DNA of 6,464 bases from Treponema sp. Lineage in GTDB: Bacteria > Spirochaetota > Spirochaetia > Treponematales > Treponemataceae. Shown in pieces: positions 1 to 6,040 of this stretch; positions within the stretch are counted from its first letter, which is position 1, and each line of letters opens with the position of its first letter. Location of the stretch: the NCBI GenBank assembly GCA_014804085.1, contig JAAVAM010000065.1, positions 1 through 6,464 of the forward strand, read 5' to 3'. Under the pieces are notes generated by a model, which saw only the letters and a list, made by a program, of their open reading frames with translations, was not told where the DNA came from and did no database searches. The position numbers were made by a program, and so were the translations under genes.

Positions 1-308
1 GTGGACATGTCGATGTTGGACGCGGTGAGCGCGTCCGCCGTGAGTTCGCCGTCCCCTTTGAAAGAGACCTTGAACGTGCCGATGCCGTCAAGTTTTACCT
101 TGTGGCCTCGCACTAAATAGCGATGAAAAATCTCGGTGATTTCAAGCACAACTGCCCAAACATCCGTGGCAGTGAGCGACGTTGAGTGCGAGATTTCTTT
201 TACGAAATCCTCAATCCCGATTGTTTCTTCATACACCGGGTATGGATAATACTTCCCAGGATCTTTTGCGTCCTTAGGATTTTTGCAGAACAATGATTTA
301 TATTTCAT
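1..308 (-). CDS. HU-HIG family histone-like DNA-binding protein, partial (C-terminus beyond window)
   Basis: The first 102 residues are visible. The start is MKYKSLFCKNPKDAKDPGKY; next comes an amphipathic helical stretch containing the segments ISHSTSLTATDVWAVVLEI and IFHRYL, then GHKVKLDGIGTFKVSFKGDG and finally ALTASNID. This order (PGxxxKYYP-like N-terminus, S-T-L-T-x-x-D-V helix, G-x-x-V-x-L-x-x-I-G-T-F turn, T-A-S-N-I) is characteristic of the HU-related group with the HU-HIG domain (TIGR01201/PF18291), best known from Bacteroidetes. Family members usually run to about 120-150 residues, so perhaps 20-50 are missing. The start is supported by AGGAG placed 5 nt before the ATG (complement of 314-318). 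The likely role, from the family, is nucleoid-associated DNA binding and bending; no specific target can be read from the sequence. It stands alone, separated by about 450 bp from the DUF2442 gene. I am confident of the family and unsure of the exact role. Confidence 0.82.
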   Translation of the reverse strand, partial: MKYKSLFCKNPKDAKDPGKYYPYPVYEETIGIEDFVKEISHSTSLTATDVWAVVLEITEIFHRYLVRGHKVKLDGIGTFKVSFKGDGELTADALTASNIDMS

Positions 309-392
309 TGTATCTCCTTAATTTAAATAAATTTTTAGGTTTATTCCCGAACATCAGCCATCCCTATAAAATTTCAAAGAACAATTGTTTGG

Positions 393-432
393 AATAAATT
401 ATTTAAAATAAATTTTTGTTAAATAATTTATT
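393..432. repeat. AT-rich inverted repeat, 14-bp perfect arms
   Basis: The arm AATAAATTATTTAA (393-406) is exactly mirrored by TTAAATAATTTATT (419-432), with 12 nt between. It lies about 85 bp upstream of the HU-HIG start codon, in its presumed promoter or leader. It could be an operator or an easily melted element. In DNA this AT-rich a chance origin is possible, so function is uncertain. Confidence 0.5.
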
Positions 433-563
433 GTTAATTTTTTAAGGTAATTTTTGTGGTAACAATATAGTTTAAAGGCGCTTCGGATTTTCAAAAAATT
501 TTGAAAAAAAAATGAAAAATTTTCGCTTTTTTTGCCCTGCGCGGGCGGAACGACGGGATGTTC

Positions 564-673
564 TGCTCGAATCCTTAAGGGATTTAGTCTAAATCCCTTA
601 AGGATTTGTTTAAAAACACTAGAGGTTTTGTTTAAAAACACTAAAGGTTTTGAGCCGAAACACTAAAGGATTT
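564..673. repeat. Five-copy 22-nt tandem repeat array
   Basis: Five head-to-tail 22-nt units occupy 564-585, 586-607, 608-629, 630-651 and 652-673. Units 3 and 4 differ at a single position (TAGAGG versus TAAAGG); the others are diverged but keep the frame, with a shared end of the form CnCTnAAGGATTT or CTAAAGGTTTT recurring every 22 nt. The unit length is close to two helical turns, so every copy presents the same DNA face. Such spacing is seen in plasmid iterons and operator arrays, but no replication or regulator gene is adjacent in this window. It may equally be part of a dispersed intergenic repeat. The array is directly visible; its function is unknown. Confidence 0.8.
570..606. repeat. 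17-bp perfect inverted repeat with 3-nt loop
   Basis: The arm at 570-586 (AATCCTTAAGGGATTTA) pairs perfectly with 590-606, leaving GTC as the loop. Each arm is itself nearly palindromic around TTAA. It overlaps the first two units of the 22-nt array. No T-run follows on either strand, so it is not a standard intrinsic terminator; it could form a cruciform or an RNA stem, or be a binding site for a symmetric protein. Confidence 0.75.
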
Positions 674-758
674 TAAAGGAAAAGGGACTTACCGATTTGT
701 GCGCACTGTTAGATTGCCCCAAACATCGAGCTTGACATCCGCCCTTCTATGTTCTTGA

Positions 759-998
759 CTAGCAGGATACGCTGTTTTCATACAAGGTGAACGGACAAAA
801 ATCCTGCCCCGTTTTCCATTCCAGCTCTCCGTTGACGACAGAAACTTGAGAAAAAAGGCAGTAATTTTTTAATGGCTCATAGAACGGGTGAGTGAGATTT
901 TGTGCAAAGGCATATTTTTTCGACTCTCCGTTGTCATATTTTAGATAGAGAAAATAATCTTCATCTGTATTGACAGAAATCAATCTTGGATATTTCAT
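759..998 (-). CDS. DUF2442 domain protein
   Basis: This 79-residue protein matches the DUF2442 pattern along its whole length: an N-terminal strand (YPRLISVNTDEDYFLYLKY), the DNGE turn, then PFYEPLKNYCLFSQV and the diagnostic end ELEWKTGQDFCPFTLYE (family form W-x-x-G-x-D-x-C-P-x-x-L-Y). Family members are usually 70-100 residues, so it appears complete. It often lies directly after a DUF4160 gene, as here: its ATG overlaps the DUF4160 stop by one base (TAATG, 996-1000), implying translational coupling in the ancestral operon. A weak AAAGGA lies 8 nt before the start. The biochemical function is not established; the pair is often treated as a toxin-antitoxin-like module. Base composition is visibly more AT-rich than the WD40 gene to the right, consistent with an accessory origin. 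Because the partner is truncated and a terminator lies upstream, its expression is doubtful. Confidence 0.85.
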   Translation of the reverse strand: MKYPRLISVNTDEDYFLYLKYDNGESKKYAFAQNLTHPFYEPLKNYCLFSQVSVVNGELEWKTGQDFCPFTLYENSVSC

Positions 999-1159
999 TA
1001 GTCAAGTCCTTTAATCCTAAAATAATCATCTGAAGTCTGCATTAGTTCCCATAGGGCAGCTAACTCTTCTTTGTGAATTTCTGTCCATGCTGAAACAAGT
1101 TTCAGTTTGTTCGGAGGAAAGTCGCCCGCAAGGATATTTCCGTCAAAATCAACATACCT
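998..1159 (-). pseudogene. DUF4160 domain protein, 5'-truncated remnant
   Basis: The last 53 codons encode a clear DUF4160 C-terminus: YVDFDGNILAGDFP, then KLKLVSAWTEIHKEEL and LWELM. This corresponds to the family's pattern of an I-x-G-x-L-P strand followed by L-V-x-x-W-x-x-x-H-x-E-E-L. Intact members are about 80-100 residues and begin with a segment rich in H, F and Y (typically including a HFH-like motif) that is absent here. Upstream of about 1159 the frame stays open for another 66 codons, but that part reads through a transcription terminator and hairpin repeats and resembles no DUF4160 N-terminus. No in-frame start with a ribosome-binding site lies near the junction; the nearby ATG (complement of 1153-1155) is out of frame. 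I therefore call it a gene whose front was lost or replaced. A working fusion starting at 1357 is possible but unlikely. Confidence 0.72.
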
Positions 1160-1345
1160 CGATGCTTGCGTCGGGGTATGAAACCCTACGCACGAATAAA
1201 AAAAGCCTGCGAAGCGGAACAACGTTCCGCCACGCAGGCAAAAATATGCCGCCTTTGGAAAACATGCTTTTGTAGGCCGCAGTGTGAAGTTTTCCTGCGG
1301 GCGGCGCATTTTTAACGGATGCGCGCCACAAGGAGTGTGTGGCGC
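1160..1345 (-). repeat. Probable dispersed intergenic repeat abutting the DUF4160 remnant
   Basis: This block is rich in hairpins: the terminator at 1198-1239 and a 9-bp stem at 1322-1330/1338-1346 (CGCGCCACA with TGTGGCGCG, 7-nt loop). Read on the minus strand it gives a gene-like frame with segments such as RRPQENFTLRPTKACF and LRGGTLFRFAGFF. From memory this kind of phantom peptide recurs in Treponema genomes as a non-coding dispersed repeat, but I cannot verify that here. Its abrupt join to the DUF4160 sequence near 1159-1160 suggests insertion or recombination there. Boundaries are approximate. Confidence 0.5.
1198..1239 (-). terminator. Strong intrinsic terminator, minus strand
   Basis: On the minus strand, GCCTGCG and GCGGAAC pair with GTTCCGC and CGCAGGC, giving two 7-bp helices separated by a 2x2 internal loop and closed by a 3-nt loop. 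The stem is followed at once by seven T residues (complement of 1198-1204). The plus strand has no T-run after the stem, so it acts only leftward. It lies about 165 nt after the large lipoprotein stop and inside the region that replaced the DUF4160 5' end, so it should insulate DUF2442 from upstream transcription. Confidence 0.82.
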
Positions 1346-1347
1346 GT

Positions 1348-1394
1348 AAAAACACAACGTTGCTAGGTTTTGGGAAACCGCACAACGATGTGTT
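1348..1394 (-). terminator. Probable intrinsic terminator of the 668-residue lipoprotein gene
   Basis: On the plus strand AACACAACGTTG (1351-1362) pairs with CAACGATGTGTT (1383-1394) with one mismatch. The loop contains a nested GGTTT/AAACC stem. On the minus strand the stem runs into five T residues (complement of 1348-1352). It begins 11 nt after the lipoprotein stop codon, the usual place for a terminator. It forms a tandem pair with the stronger stem at 1198-1239. Confidence 0.68.
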
Positions 1395-1404
1395 TTCGGG
1401 GTTG

Positions 1405-3411
1405 CTATTGCAAGTCGAACGTGAGCGTCTGGCTCATGCTTGTGGCATTCTCTGTGTCTGCTATGACGCGGACTTGGATTTTTCCTGCCACATAGTCGTC
1501 AAGCGAGAGCGTACATTGATTGGTCGTACCAGTATCAAACGGAAGGTAGGTCTGCGTACCGTCGTATGACAACTCAAATTGAATGTTCTTATATTCATAC
1601 GTTGCGTCGGACGGAGCCAACTGAATGGTAAGTTTCGTAGCAACACTCGGCGAACCATATTTCTTCGGAATTGTATACGTTCCATTTGGAGACAGACTTA
1701 CCGATTGGTCAGCTGATGCCGTGGTGTATTTTACCTTGATGTCGCCCAGTGCAACGTCTTTTTTTGCCTCTCCCATACTGGCAGAGCCTGTCACAGAAGA
1801 ACCGAAGCTTGCCGTTACCGAAAGATTTTTATGACTCTTTGCATCTGTTACCCCTGCTCCTGCATTGTCCAGCCATTTAGCAAACGGACTCGTGCCTTTT
1901 ACGAGCTTGTTGGCGGTGAGATTGGCCGTGTCGTTGTCGATTACAATAAGCGGCAAATCAGTGCCTTCCCAAGTTTTGTATTCGGTGAAATTCACTGTCT
2001 TGTCTTCATGCGCTGCGCCATTATAATATGAGAGTATTCCGCCGTTCAGGTTGTACTCAATCTTCAAGCGGTTGATTTTTTCTGATGCTCCGACTCCGTA
2101 TGCCTTGAAGCCTGTGGTATCAGAACCGGCAACGCGCGGTGTCCATACTTCAGTGGTACTCTCTGATGAAGTTCCCACGTAGTTGCGGGCGCGGATACGC
2201 ACTTCGTACAGAACGCCGAGTTTCAGCTTAAAAAACGCTTCGGTGTCTCCGTAGGTCATTGCGCCGCCTTTGCCTGCCCAAACGTCCGAACCTTGAAAGT
2301 CAATAACATGATCTATCGGATCTCCATCAGCGTTTTTATCCATGGATGCCATGCCGTAGATTTTCGGAAAACCCGTGGCTTCGGGCGTTCCGTCGTCTTT
2401 ATATTCCGTCAGCTCAATCTCAAAGTTCGTTTCGCCCTTGCCACTTTCCCAGCTGAGTTTTACGCGGTAGGTGCCGTCGGCGTTTTCAGAGCCTTCCTCA
2501 AGGCTCGCGGTAAAATTTGTCGGCTTGCCCGGCTTTTTGTTCACCACGTCAATCGTGCCTAGGTCGCGCTCAAGCGGGTTTCCCGCGTCAACGATGAGCG
2601 TGTCGATGAACGAGCCAGTGATTACGTTGTCGCTATTTTTGAAAATCATTTTGTACAAGTAGTTTCCCGGAGGAACAGAGTTGCATTCGTATTCAAATGT
2701 TTCAGTAGTCGTGTTGGCGGCAACAGTTTTGGACACAAGGGCATCCGCTTTGATTAGCTCGCTGGCAGAAGTCTTTTTGTAAATGCCCATGGTATATGAA
2801 GCCACATTGTCATACGTCGGGAAGTCTCCCGTAATCGTTACGCTGCCCGGTGTGGCAAGGTTTTCAGGAGAAAGTTTGAATGATGCCGTGCCGCTTCCGT
2901 TGCGCAAGTCAACCGAGCAGAAGCCTTGAAGTACGGGCTTTGCTTTTGTCGAGCCGTCCGTGTACGCCGTGAGCACCAAATTCCATGACATAGAAGGAAG
3001 CGTGACATCAACATCGCCCTCCTTCGCTTTAATAGCATATTCGCCTGAATCTGCTGCTGTCTCTGTAAGTACGACTTCGATAGCGTCAGTGCCGTCAAGT
3101 CTTTTTCCCGTTTCGCTCGTTCCCGTCAAGTAGAATGTCAGCGTAGTGCCAGTCGGGTTCGCGTCAGCATCCGGTGAAAACGGCTTGTCCGGCGTGATAG
3201 AACGCGACGCAGCCTTTGCCGCAGTCGGATAAGATTTTTCGAACTGTGCGGCGTAATCGTTCGGAATCCCCGTTGCGGAAAGGGAGAGCATTGCCATGCC
3301 TGTACCGCTGTCAACGCCTCCCGCCATTGAGTTTGAGCAGCCGGCAAAAAGCGCGGCGGCAATCGTGATGAGTGCTACGGCATAAATGCCATGCAGTCTT
3401 TTCAAGTTCAT
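1405..3411 (-). CDS. Large surface or periplasmic lipoprotein with fibronectin type III-like and InlB-like domains
   Basis: This is a 668-residue predicted lipoprotein. Residues 1-25 form a signal peptide (MNLKRLHGIY, then a hydrophobic run of A, L, I and V) ending in the lipobox LFAGC, with Cys25 as the lipid anchor. A Ser/Thr/Ala-rich tether follows. Residues about 88-290 read as beta-rich repeats (LTFYLTGT, WNLVLTAYTDGS, ASYTMGIYKK). Residues about 294-427 look like a fibronectin type III domain (PGKPTNFTAS, RVKLSWESG, LYEVRIRARNYVGTSSES). Residues about 448-536 resemble an InlB/Listeria-Bacteroides repeat (IEYNLNGG, then FAKWLDNAG). The C-terminal 130 residues are beta-rich and unassigned. 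The start is fixed by a perfect AGGAGG 5 nt before the ATG (complement of 3417-3422). Such architectures suggest adhesion or ligand binding at the envelope, but no ligand can be inferred. Terminator-like hairpins on both sides suggest a single-gene unit. Confidence 0.85.
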   Translation of the reverse strand: MNLKRLHGIYAVALITIAAALFAGCSNSMAGGVDSGTGMAMLSLSATGIPNDYAAQFEKSYPTAAKAASRSITPDKPFSPDADANPTGTTLTFYLTGTSETGKRLDGTDAIEVVLTETAADSGEYAIKAKEGDVDVTLPSMSWNLVLTAYTDGSTKAKPVLQGFCSVDLRNGSGTASFKLSPENLATPGSVTITGDFPTYDNVASYTMGIYKKTSASELIKADALVSKTVAANTTTETFEYECNSVPPGNYLYKMIFKNSDNVITGSFIDTLIVDAGNPLERDLGTIDVVNKKPGKPTNFTASLEEGSENADGTYRVKLSWESGKGETNFEIELTEYKDDGTPEATGFPKIYGMASMDKNADGDPIDHVIDFQGSDVWAGKGGAMTYGDTEAFFKLKLGVLYEVRIRARNYVGTSSESTTEVWTPRVAGSDTTGFKAYGVGASEKINRLKIEYNLNGGILSYYNGAAHEDKTVNFTEYKTWEGTDLPLIVIDNDTANLTANKLVKGTSPFAKWLDNAGAGVTDAKSHKNLSVTASFGSSVTGSASMGEAKKDVALGDIKVKYTTASADQSVSLSPNGTYTIPKKYGSPSVATKLTIQLAPSDATYEYKNIQFELSYDGTQTYLPFDTGTTNQCTLSLDDYVAGKIQVRVIADTENATSMSQTLTFDLQ

Positions 3412-3444
3412 AAGAACCTCCTAAAAATAATTTTATTTGTTTCT

Positions 3445-3467
3445 AAAAAACATCCCTTCGATGTTTT
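3445..3467 (-). terminator. AU-rich hairpin with T-run, possible terminator
   Basis: On the minus strand AAAACATC pairs with GATGTTTT around a 5-nt loop and runs into six T residues (complement of 3445-3450). It lies about 65 nt after the 172-residue lipoprotein stop and just before the ribosome-binding site of the large lipoprotein gene. The stem is weak, so it may be an attenuator or chance structure. Confidence 0.42.
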
Positions 3468-3475
3468 ATTCCCAA

Positions 3476-3498
3476 AAATACGTGCGTTTTTTGCGCAC
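3476..3498 (-). terminator. Short hairpin with T-run, possible terminator of the WD40-lipoprotein operon
   Basis: GTGCG (3482-3486) pairs with CGCAC (3494-3498) around a 7-nt loop. On the minus strand the stem is followed three bases later by five T residues (complement of 3475-3479). It starts about 35 nt after the stop of the 172-residue lipoprotein. The five-pair stem is short. Together with the hairpin at 3445-3467 it suggests that the upstream operon and the large lipoprotein gene are separate transcripts. Confidence 0.42.
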
Positions 3499-3532
3499 CC
3501 GTTCGTTGCAAGTGGCAACATCATTTCGTCTG

Positions 3533-4051
3533 CTATTCAGCGCCCCCTTCCTCCGACCCGATGCGGACGGCTAGCAACGCGCTGTCATAAAAATCCTGGT
3601 CGCCCACTTTCACCGCAAGGTGGATGCGGTAATAGCAGGGCTGCCCGGAGTCCTTGGCATCGCGGTAGAAAATGCAGCCGTCCGACTTGGTGATGTACAC
3701 GGCGATATTCCGCGTACCCCATTTATATGCGCCGTTCGTCGTGTCCGAAAGAGCGGCGGTATCGGTTGTTTGTGCGCCCGTGATTTTCCAGTCGTAGGAA
3801 TCGCATTCCACGGGACAGGAAAGCGCGAGCGTTATGCTCGGCACGTCGTCCGAAAGCGAGATTTCGTAAGCGTCGCGGAGCATAAGGTCCTGCGTGTCGG
3901 GCGTGAGCGCGAACGATGAGGCGTTGCTTGAAATAGGCACGAAGCAGCTGTCGTAACTTTCAAACAGCTCTTCTTTTGTGCCGCACGAGCAGAACAGGAC
4001 GGCGCAAAGCGCGAGGGCGGCCGCAATGTTCACTTTGAGTTTCACGCTCAT
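3533..4051 (-). CDS. Small lipoprotein, function unknown, coupled to the WD40/barrel gene
   Basis: This is a 172-residue predicted lipoprotein. The start MSVKLKVNIAAALALCAVLF is followed by the lipobox FCSC, making Cys23 the likely lipidation site. A longer reading from 4123 would add 24 polar residues before the signal peptide, so I reject it. The ATG overlaps the stop of the upstream gene as ATGA (4048-4051), and the preceding AAGGGG can serve as a ribosome-binding site, so translation is probably coupled. The mature part has five further cysteines (36, 79, 83, 126, 139), enough for two disulfides in the periplasm, and several beta-strand-like stretches (SITLALSC, RNIAVYIT, YYRIHLAVKV, SALLAVRIG). 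It ends in an acidic tail. I recognise no family. Context suggests it is a partner or accessory of the WD40/barrel protein, which is inference. Confidence 0.82.
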   Translation of the reverse strand: MSVKLKVNIAAALALCAVLFCSCGTKEELFESYDSCFVPISSNASSFALTPDTQDLMLRDAYEISLSDDVPSITLALSCPVECDSYDWKITGAQTTDTAALSDTTNGAYKWGTRNIAVYITKSDGCIFYRDAKDSGQPCYYRIHLAVKVGDQDFYDSALLAVRIGSEEGGAE

Positions 4052-5802
4052 TTTTTGCCCCCCTTGCCTTTGTTTTTCAGCTTGAAATTCGCCGTGACCG
4101 AGAGTTCGGGAATAAGCCCCCACATGCTGTCGTATTCCGCGCCCAAAATGACCGCGACCTTGCTTATGATGACTCCCGTCCGAATCCTGCCGCCGAGCGA
4201 GAATCCCTGCTTGGATGCCGTTACTTTGGGCTTCATCAGCCAGCTGACTTTCGCCTCGAACGCCACTTCGGAAAAAAGGCTCACGTACGTTCCGACCGGC
4301 ACTTCTACGCCCACCGGAATGAACAATTCGCCGAAGAAAAGGGCGGGAGGTCCTATGCGCGCGCTGCCGTCGAGCGTCCTATACGTCGTGGGATAGTTGT
4401 CCGCCGGGAACGCCATCGCAAACCGCGCGCCAAGCCCCTCGTAGACAGGCGCGGTGAACATCGTCGTGTACCACCCGAATTCCGCCGCCGTGCCGAACTG
4501 GTAATAATTGCTCTTCTTGTCAAGCATAATCGCGGACGCTCCGATGTTGAACGCCGAAAATCGCTGCCGCAGTGACGAGTGAAAGTCAAACGACGGCGGC
4601 ATTTGAGAATACGGAGCGGCAGAAGAGCCGCCGTTGTTTGCCGCGCCTTGTCCGCTGCTACCGCCGTTTCCGCCCGTGCTGTCCGCCGCGCTCCTTTCGC
4701 CCGTTCCTGCGCCGCCCGAATGCCCCTGCCCCGGCACGACCACATCCACGCCCTTGTCCTGCCGTTCGGACACCGGCGCGTCCGGCTTTCGGAACACGTC
4801 CGCCACGCGCAGCTTGTACACCGAGCCGTCCCGGTGTCCCGTAAGCACCTGCAAATAGTCCGAGCTGAACGCAAAGCTGATGAGCTGGGAATCGTTGAAC
4901 GGCGGAATGTAGCCCAAAAACCTGCCGTCTTCCATGGCATAGAATTCGAGCCGGCCGTCGTCGGTAAGGACGATGAGCGTCTTGTCGTCCGGCGTGACCG
5001 TGAACTGGCTCACCGTGCTTCGCGCGCGGACTTGGCGCAAGACCGTTCCGTCAAGCGACATGAGCGAGACGACGTTTTCTTCCTTACAGCCGTAAACGCC
5101 TTTTGAGTCCGCCGAAAAGACGACGGGCGTGCGCATACCACGGAACGTATCGATTTTGTTCAGCAGCGCGTAGGACATCGTGTCCCAAATGTAAATCAGG
5201 CCGTCAGAAGATGCGGCGGCGACCAAAGACGCGGGCGAGTCCGGGCTGAACGCAAGGCTGTGGACGTTCCTAGCCCTGCCTTCGAGTTTCATGGGGGCGG
5301 ACAGTTTCTGCGTGGCTCGCAGCCGCCAATACAGCCTGACCGAGCCGTCCGAAAACGCCACGGCAATGAGGTCGCTGTCCCGGCTGAACGCGGCGCAGAC
5401 CACTTCCTGCCCGTCGCCGAACGAAAGCAGGTAGCTGAAATCCGTGCGCACGTTTGTCGCTTCCTGCGGCAGGCTCCAAATCGCCACGTTTTCGGAAGAA
5501 ACGCCCAGCACCATGTCGCTGTAGGATTCCCTGCTGCTTCCCCGCTCGCGCGAAAAGCGGAGGTTCATGCCCTGCGGGAACGAAAGGCGGTGCAGCACGC
5601 CGAGCGACCGCGCGTCGCGGACGATAATGGCATCCGCCTCGCCGAGCGCGAACAGGCTGTCGTCGTGATTCCAGCAGATTGTCTTGACCGGCTCGGCAAT
5701 CTTGACGATCCGCCCCGCCGTCACCGGGATTGCCTGCGAAAAAAGGGGAGAGACGAAAAGGATCAGCGCAAAGACAAACAGGACACGACTAAAGCGGGGC
5801 AC
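4048..5802 (-). CDS. Secreted WD40-repeat protein with C-terminal beta-barrel-like domain
   Basis: From the GTG at 5800-5802 this is a 584-residue exported protein. Residues 1-24 form a signal peptide (PRFSRVLFVFALILFVSPLF, then SQA) with a signal peptidase I site after SQA. Residues about 31-337 carry WD40-like blades ending in VAIWSLPQ, VRLYWRLR, IYIWDTM, LEFYAMEDG and VYKLRVAD, several preceded by FSxD turns (AFSRDSD, LAFSPDS, VFSADSK, FAFSSDY): an extracytoplasmic beta-propeller. Residues about 350-403 are a Gly/Ser/Ala-rich linker. Residues about 405-574 are alternating hydrophobic strands with aromatic girdles (FNIGASAIML, YQFGTAAEFGWYTTMF, ELFIPVGVEV, KVAVILGAEY) like a small outer-membrane barrel. 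The tail is basic. I prefer this start because the G9 run lies 6 nt upstream as a Shine-Dalgarno surrogate; the GTG at 5823 lacks one and adds seven residues ahead of the signal peptide. Co-translated with the downstream lipoprotein. Exact role unknown. Confidence 0.83.
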   Translation of the reverse strand: MPRFSRVLFVFALILFVSPLFSQAIPVTAGRIVKIAEPVKTICWNHDDSLFALGEADAIIVRDARSLGVLHRLSFPQGMNLRFSRERGSSRESYSDMVLGVSSENVAIWSLPQEATNVRTDFSYLLSFGDGQEVVCAAFSRDSDLIAVAFSDGSVRLYWRLRATQKLSAPMKLEGRARNVHSLAFSPDSPASLVAAASSDGLIYIWDTMSYALLNKIDTFRGMRTPVVFSADSKGVYGCKEENVVSLMSLDGTVLRQVRARSTVSQFTVTPDDKTLIVLTDDGRLEFYAMEDGRFLGYIPPFNDSQLISFAFSSDYLQVLTGHRDGSVYKLRVADVFRKPDAPVSERQDKGVDVVVPGQGHSGGAGTGERSAADSTGGNGGSSGQGAANNGGSSAAPYSQMPPSFDFHSSLRQRFSAFNIGASAIMLDKKSNYYQFGTAAEFGWYTTMFTAPVYEGLGARFAMAFPADNYPTTYRTLDGSARIGPPALFFGELFIPVGVEVPVGTYVSLFSEVAFEAKVSWLMKPKVTASKQGFSLGGRIRTGVIISKVAVILGAEYDSMWGLIPELSVTANFKLKNKGKGGKK

Positions 5803-5808
5803 GATTCG

Positions 5809-5817
5809 CCCCCCCCC
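5809..5817 (-). promoter_or_regulatory. G9 homopolymer at the translation start of the WD40 gene
   Basis: Nine consecutive G residues on the coding strand end 6 nt before the preferred GTG start (5800-5802) and occupy the ribosome-binding position; no other Shine-Dalgarno sequence is present. If translation begins at the upstream GTG (5823) instead, the tract is coding (Gly-Gly-Gly) and a one-base slip would shift the frame. Poly-G tracts of variable length near gene starts are known to control phase-variable genes in Treponema pallidum. Variability here is inference. Confidence 0.6.
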
Positions 5818-5927
5818 ATGCACAAAGCACGGCGGCGCAACAAAGAGTCGGTCGGTCTGAACAAACGTTTTTGCAATGACGCTTCATTATTCTGCTACAC
5901 CAAAGGCAAAAGTCTTGCCAGTGCGGC

Positions 5928-5956
5928 ATTATAGCAGTTTTATAATTTTTTGTAGT
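5928..5956 (-). promoter_or_regulatory. Candidate sigma70-type promoter of the WD40-lipoprotein operon
   Basis: The minus strand has a perfect -10 box TATAAT (complement of 5928-5933), and a weak -35 box ACTACA (complement of 5951-5956) lies 17 nt upstream. The spacer is A/T-rich. Transcription would start near 5921, giving a leader of roughly 120 nt before the preferred start codon. The -35 match is only three of six, so the call rests mainly on the -10 box and its location. Confidence 0.5.
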
Positions 5957-6040
5957 GAGTAATTTACGCACGGTTTTGCTTTTTTTAGGGAAATTTGCAG
6001 AAAAATGCCGTTTTTTGCGGATATGTTGTCAAAGTGCTTT

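Larger units (their letters stand above)
309..758. other. AT-rich intergenic region upstream of the HU-HIG gene
   Basis: I see no believable gene here. An 80-codon minus-strand open frame (399-641) has no ribosome-binding site and reads through low-complexity and tandem-repeat DNA, so I reject it. From the HU-HIG gene outward the region holds a very AT-rich leader (about 320-470), an AT palindrome (393-432), a GC-rich patch with a small hairpin (GCCC/GGGC around 535-545), the 22-nt tandem array (564-673), and about 85 bp with no recognisable feature up to the DUF2442 stop. A weak minus-strand promoter could be TTGAAA (complement of 489-494) and TATATT (complement of 464-469), but the 19-nt spacing is long, so I do not list it separately. 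No convincing terminator for the DUF2442 gene was found. Confidence 0.6.

Noticed and set aside
570..606. Intrinsic terminator for the DUF2442 gene
   Set aside because: The stem is AT-rich and no T-run follows it on either strand.
399..641. An 80-codon minus-strand open frame
   Set aside because: It covers the tandem repeats and AT-rich low-complexity DNA, has no ribosome-binding site and no recognisable domain.
4052..4123. N-terminal extension of the small lipoprotein
   Set aside because: It would put 24 polar residues ahead of a good signal peptide and lies wholly inside the upstream gene; the ATGA overlap start fits better.
4579..5106. Long plus-strand frame opposite the WD40 gene
   Set aside because: It is an Arg/Ala/Pro-rich antisense shadow of a GC-rich gene and has no family resemblance.
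5260..5934. A 224-codon plus-strand frame
   Set aside because: It is antisense to the WD40 gene and runs across its G9 tract and promoter; the composition (R, H, D, A-rich) is typical of a shadow frame.
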